Notes under the pieces: generated by a model
What the model was told of the DNA's origin: nothing
The model's database searches: none
What the model saw: only the letters and a program-made list of their open reading frames with translations
Made by a program: the position numbers and the translations under genes
Part shown: positions 63,017 through 64,000 of the stretch, piece by piece
Position numbering within the stretch: position 1 is the first letter of the stretch
How the letters are laid out: each line of letters opens with the position of its first letter
Source of the DNA: Anaerosolibacter carboniphilus
Lineage (GTDB): Bacteria; Bacillota; Clostridia; Peptostreptococcales; Thermotaleaceae
DNA: 64,000 bases
Direction of reading: 5' to 3'
NCBI RefSeq assembly: GCF_014205875.1
Contig: NZ_JACHEN010000023.1
Location: 32,463-96,462, forward strand

Positions 63017-63667
63017 ATGTTGGTGGGAGCGATTGTACAGAAAGAAGTCTTGGATAATTATGAACTAATGATTGATGAAGACGTCGTAGAAGATGCAAGA
63101 CAAGGAGATGCCAGAGCTCAAGAATATCTGATTAAGAAATATAAAAACTTTGTTCGTGCAAAGGCTCGGTCATATTTCTTAATTGGTGCTGACCGAGAAG
63201 ACATTATTCAAGAAGGAATGATAGGTCTTTTTAAAGCAATCCGAGATTTTAGGTCGGACAAGCTATCCTCTTTCAGGGTGTTTGCGGAATTGTGCATTAC
63301 GAGACAAATCATTACAGCCATCAAAACCGCCACAAGACAGAAACATATTCCCCTGAATTCCTATGTATCCCTCAACAAGCCTATTTATGATGAAGAATCT
63401 GATAGAACCCTACTGGATGTGTTATCCGGAGTGAAAATCTCCGATCCTGAAGAATTGATCATTTCAAGGGAAGAGTTAGGGAATATTGAATCGAAGATTG
63501 GTGAAATCTTGAGTGATCTGGAGTGGAAAGTACTGATGTCTTACCTCCAAGGAAAATCTTATCAAGAAATTGCAGTGGACTTGGATAGGCATGTGAAATC
63601 CATCGATAATGCGCTACAGAGAGTAAAAAGAAAGCTGGAGAGATATTTAGAAATAAGAAGTAGCTAA
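63017..63667 (+). CDS. sigH: RNA polymerase sigma-H factor
   Basis: Sigma factor of 216 residues for the transition to sporulation. Region 2 (FVRAKARSYFLIGADREDIIQEGMIGL, read in parts) and region 4 (LQGKSYQEIAVDLDRHVKSIDNALQRVKRKL, helix-turn-helix) match SigH/Spo0H of Firmicutes. Start uncertain: ATG 63017 is taken, but GTG 63023 is better spaced from GGGGG. It is the last protein gene before the tRNA, in the classic position. Confidence 0.94.
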   Translation: MLVGAIVQKEVLDNYELMIDEDVVEDARQGDARAQEYLIKKYKNFVRAKARSYFLIGADREDIIQEGMIGLFKAIRDFRSDKLSSFRVFAELCITRQIITAIKTATRQKHIPLNSYVSLNKPIYDEESDRTLLDVLSGVKISDPEELIISREELGNIESKIGEILSDLEWKVLMSYLQGKSYQEIAVDLDRHVKSIDNALQRVKRKLERYLEIRSS

Positions 63668-63697
63668 AAACTGGAAATATTTTTACATAGAAAGTCA

Positions 63698-63726
63698 TTG
63701 ACTTTCACATCATAAGATAGTAAAAT
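63698..63726 (+). promoter_or_regulatory. Sigma-A promoter of tRNA-Thr (and probably tuf)
   Basis: TTGACT (63698-63703), 17-base spacer, TAAAAT (63721-63726), 13 bases before the tRNA. Confidence 0.75.
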
Positions 63727-63739
63727 ATTCTACAGTAAT

Positions 63740-63816
63740 GCCCATGTGGCTCAGCAGGTCAGAGCGTCGCCTTGGTAAGGCGGAGATCGGCGGTTCGAAT
63801 CCGCTCATGGGCTCCA
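63740..63816 (+). tRNA. tRNA-Thr (GGT)
   Basis: 77 bases with encoded CCA. Acceptor stem GCCCATG/CATGGGC, anticodon loop TTGGTAA giving anticodon GGT, T-loop GGTTCGAATCC. Reads ACC and ACU codons. Confidence 0.95.
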
Positions 63817-63920
63817 CAAATTTATCTAATACATATAGACACACCCGGATAAGTTTACTTAGTCGCAGTAATTGTTTGGGAGTCATAAAGACATAAAAGA
63901 TCAAGAGGAGGAAGAAAGAA

Positions 63921-64000
63921 ATGGCAAAAGCTAAATTTGAAAGAAATAAGCCCCACGTAAACGTAGGAACAATTGGACACGTTGACCACGGTAAAACAAC
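63921..64000 (+). CDS. tuf: Elongation factor Tu, 3' end outside window
   Basis: First 26 codons of EF-Tu, cut by the right edge. It starts [20 protein letters not shown], leading into the G1 loop GHVDHGKT, which is diagnostic. ATG 63921 follows AGAGGAGGAAG. Carries aminoacyl-tRNA to the ribosome. The position directly after sigH and a tRNA gene, rather than in the str operon, suggests that this is one of the tuf copies near rpmG-secE-nusG, expected to the right. Confidence 0.95.

Noticed and set aside
1..64000. CRISPR arrays, prophage or integrase genes, rRNA, transposases
   Set aside because: None seen; the repeats present are dispersed palindromes, not regularly spaced direct repeats, and no transposase-like protein is encoded.

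Overview
The window reads as a chromosomal segment of a low-GC, spore-forming, anaerobic clostridium. The gene order ctsR-mcsA-mcsB-clpC ... radA-disA ... carD-PIN/TRAM-ispD ... ispF-proS-gltX-cysE-cysS-mrnC-thyX-rlmB-rae1-sigH-tRNA-tuf is the conserved Firmicutes housekeeping cluster. T-box leaders, a CtsR operator, strong AGGAGG ribosome sites, a glycyl-radical enzyme and a selenoprotein all fit a strict anaerobe. The selenocysteine glutaredoxin and the overall content recall Alkaliphilus-type clostridia; the genus is inference from memory, not proven.

Layout. 1-12 kb is accessory: the end of an ABC-2 exporter, an RND pump with its lipoprotein adaptor, a PrcB-like protein, a Cys-rich protein of unknown role, a YjjI/YjjW glycyl-radical pair, a selenocysteine glutaredoxin fused to a zinc ribbon (minus strand; TGA read as Sec) and a Cu/Zn superoxide dismutase with a Tyr/Pro-rich N-terminus. 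12-16.9 kb holds a NIF3-like protein, hisC (minus), an EF-G paralogue and a small unknown protein. 17-21.7 kb is the CtsR heat-shock operon. 22-25.7 kb is pheB-hom-thrC-thrB for threonine synthesis. 25.9-32 kb is radA, disA, a MazG-like gene, carD, yacL and ispD.

32-52.8 kb is a catabolic island of about 20.9 kb lying between ispD and ispF. It contains a SorC regulator with a complete glucitol-type PTS (gutM, srlA, srlE, srlB) and a SAF-domain NAD-binding oxidoreductase in place of the usual sorbitol-6-phosphate dehydrogenase. A LevR-type sigma-54 activator follows with a galactitol-type PTS (IIA, IIB, IIC), a class II aldolase/epimerase, a 44-residue ORF and an iron alcohol dehydrogenase. 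Then comes an acetoin-dehydrogenase-type complex (E1alpha, E1beta, E2, lipoyl-E3), HPr, a lipoate ligase and two paralogous zinc-ribbon proteins. Matching GG-N10-GC sigma-54 promoters precede both the LevR gene and the dehydrogenase operon, so the two are probably one regulon; cre-like sites suggest catabolite repression.

52.9-64 kb resumes the housekeeping cluster: ispF, a proline T-box and archaeal/eukaryal-type proS, a collapsed relic of a second bacterial-type prolyl-tRNA synthetase, gltX, a cysteine T-box with cysE-cysS, mrnC, a small membrane protein, thyX, rlmB, rae1, sigH, tRNA-Thr(GGT) and the start of tuf.

Dispersed palindromic repeats ending in GTAGGGGCGA/TCGCCCCTAC occur in several intergenic gaps. 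No CRISPR array, integrase, insertion-sequence transposase or rRNA gene was seen.
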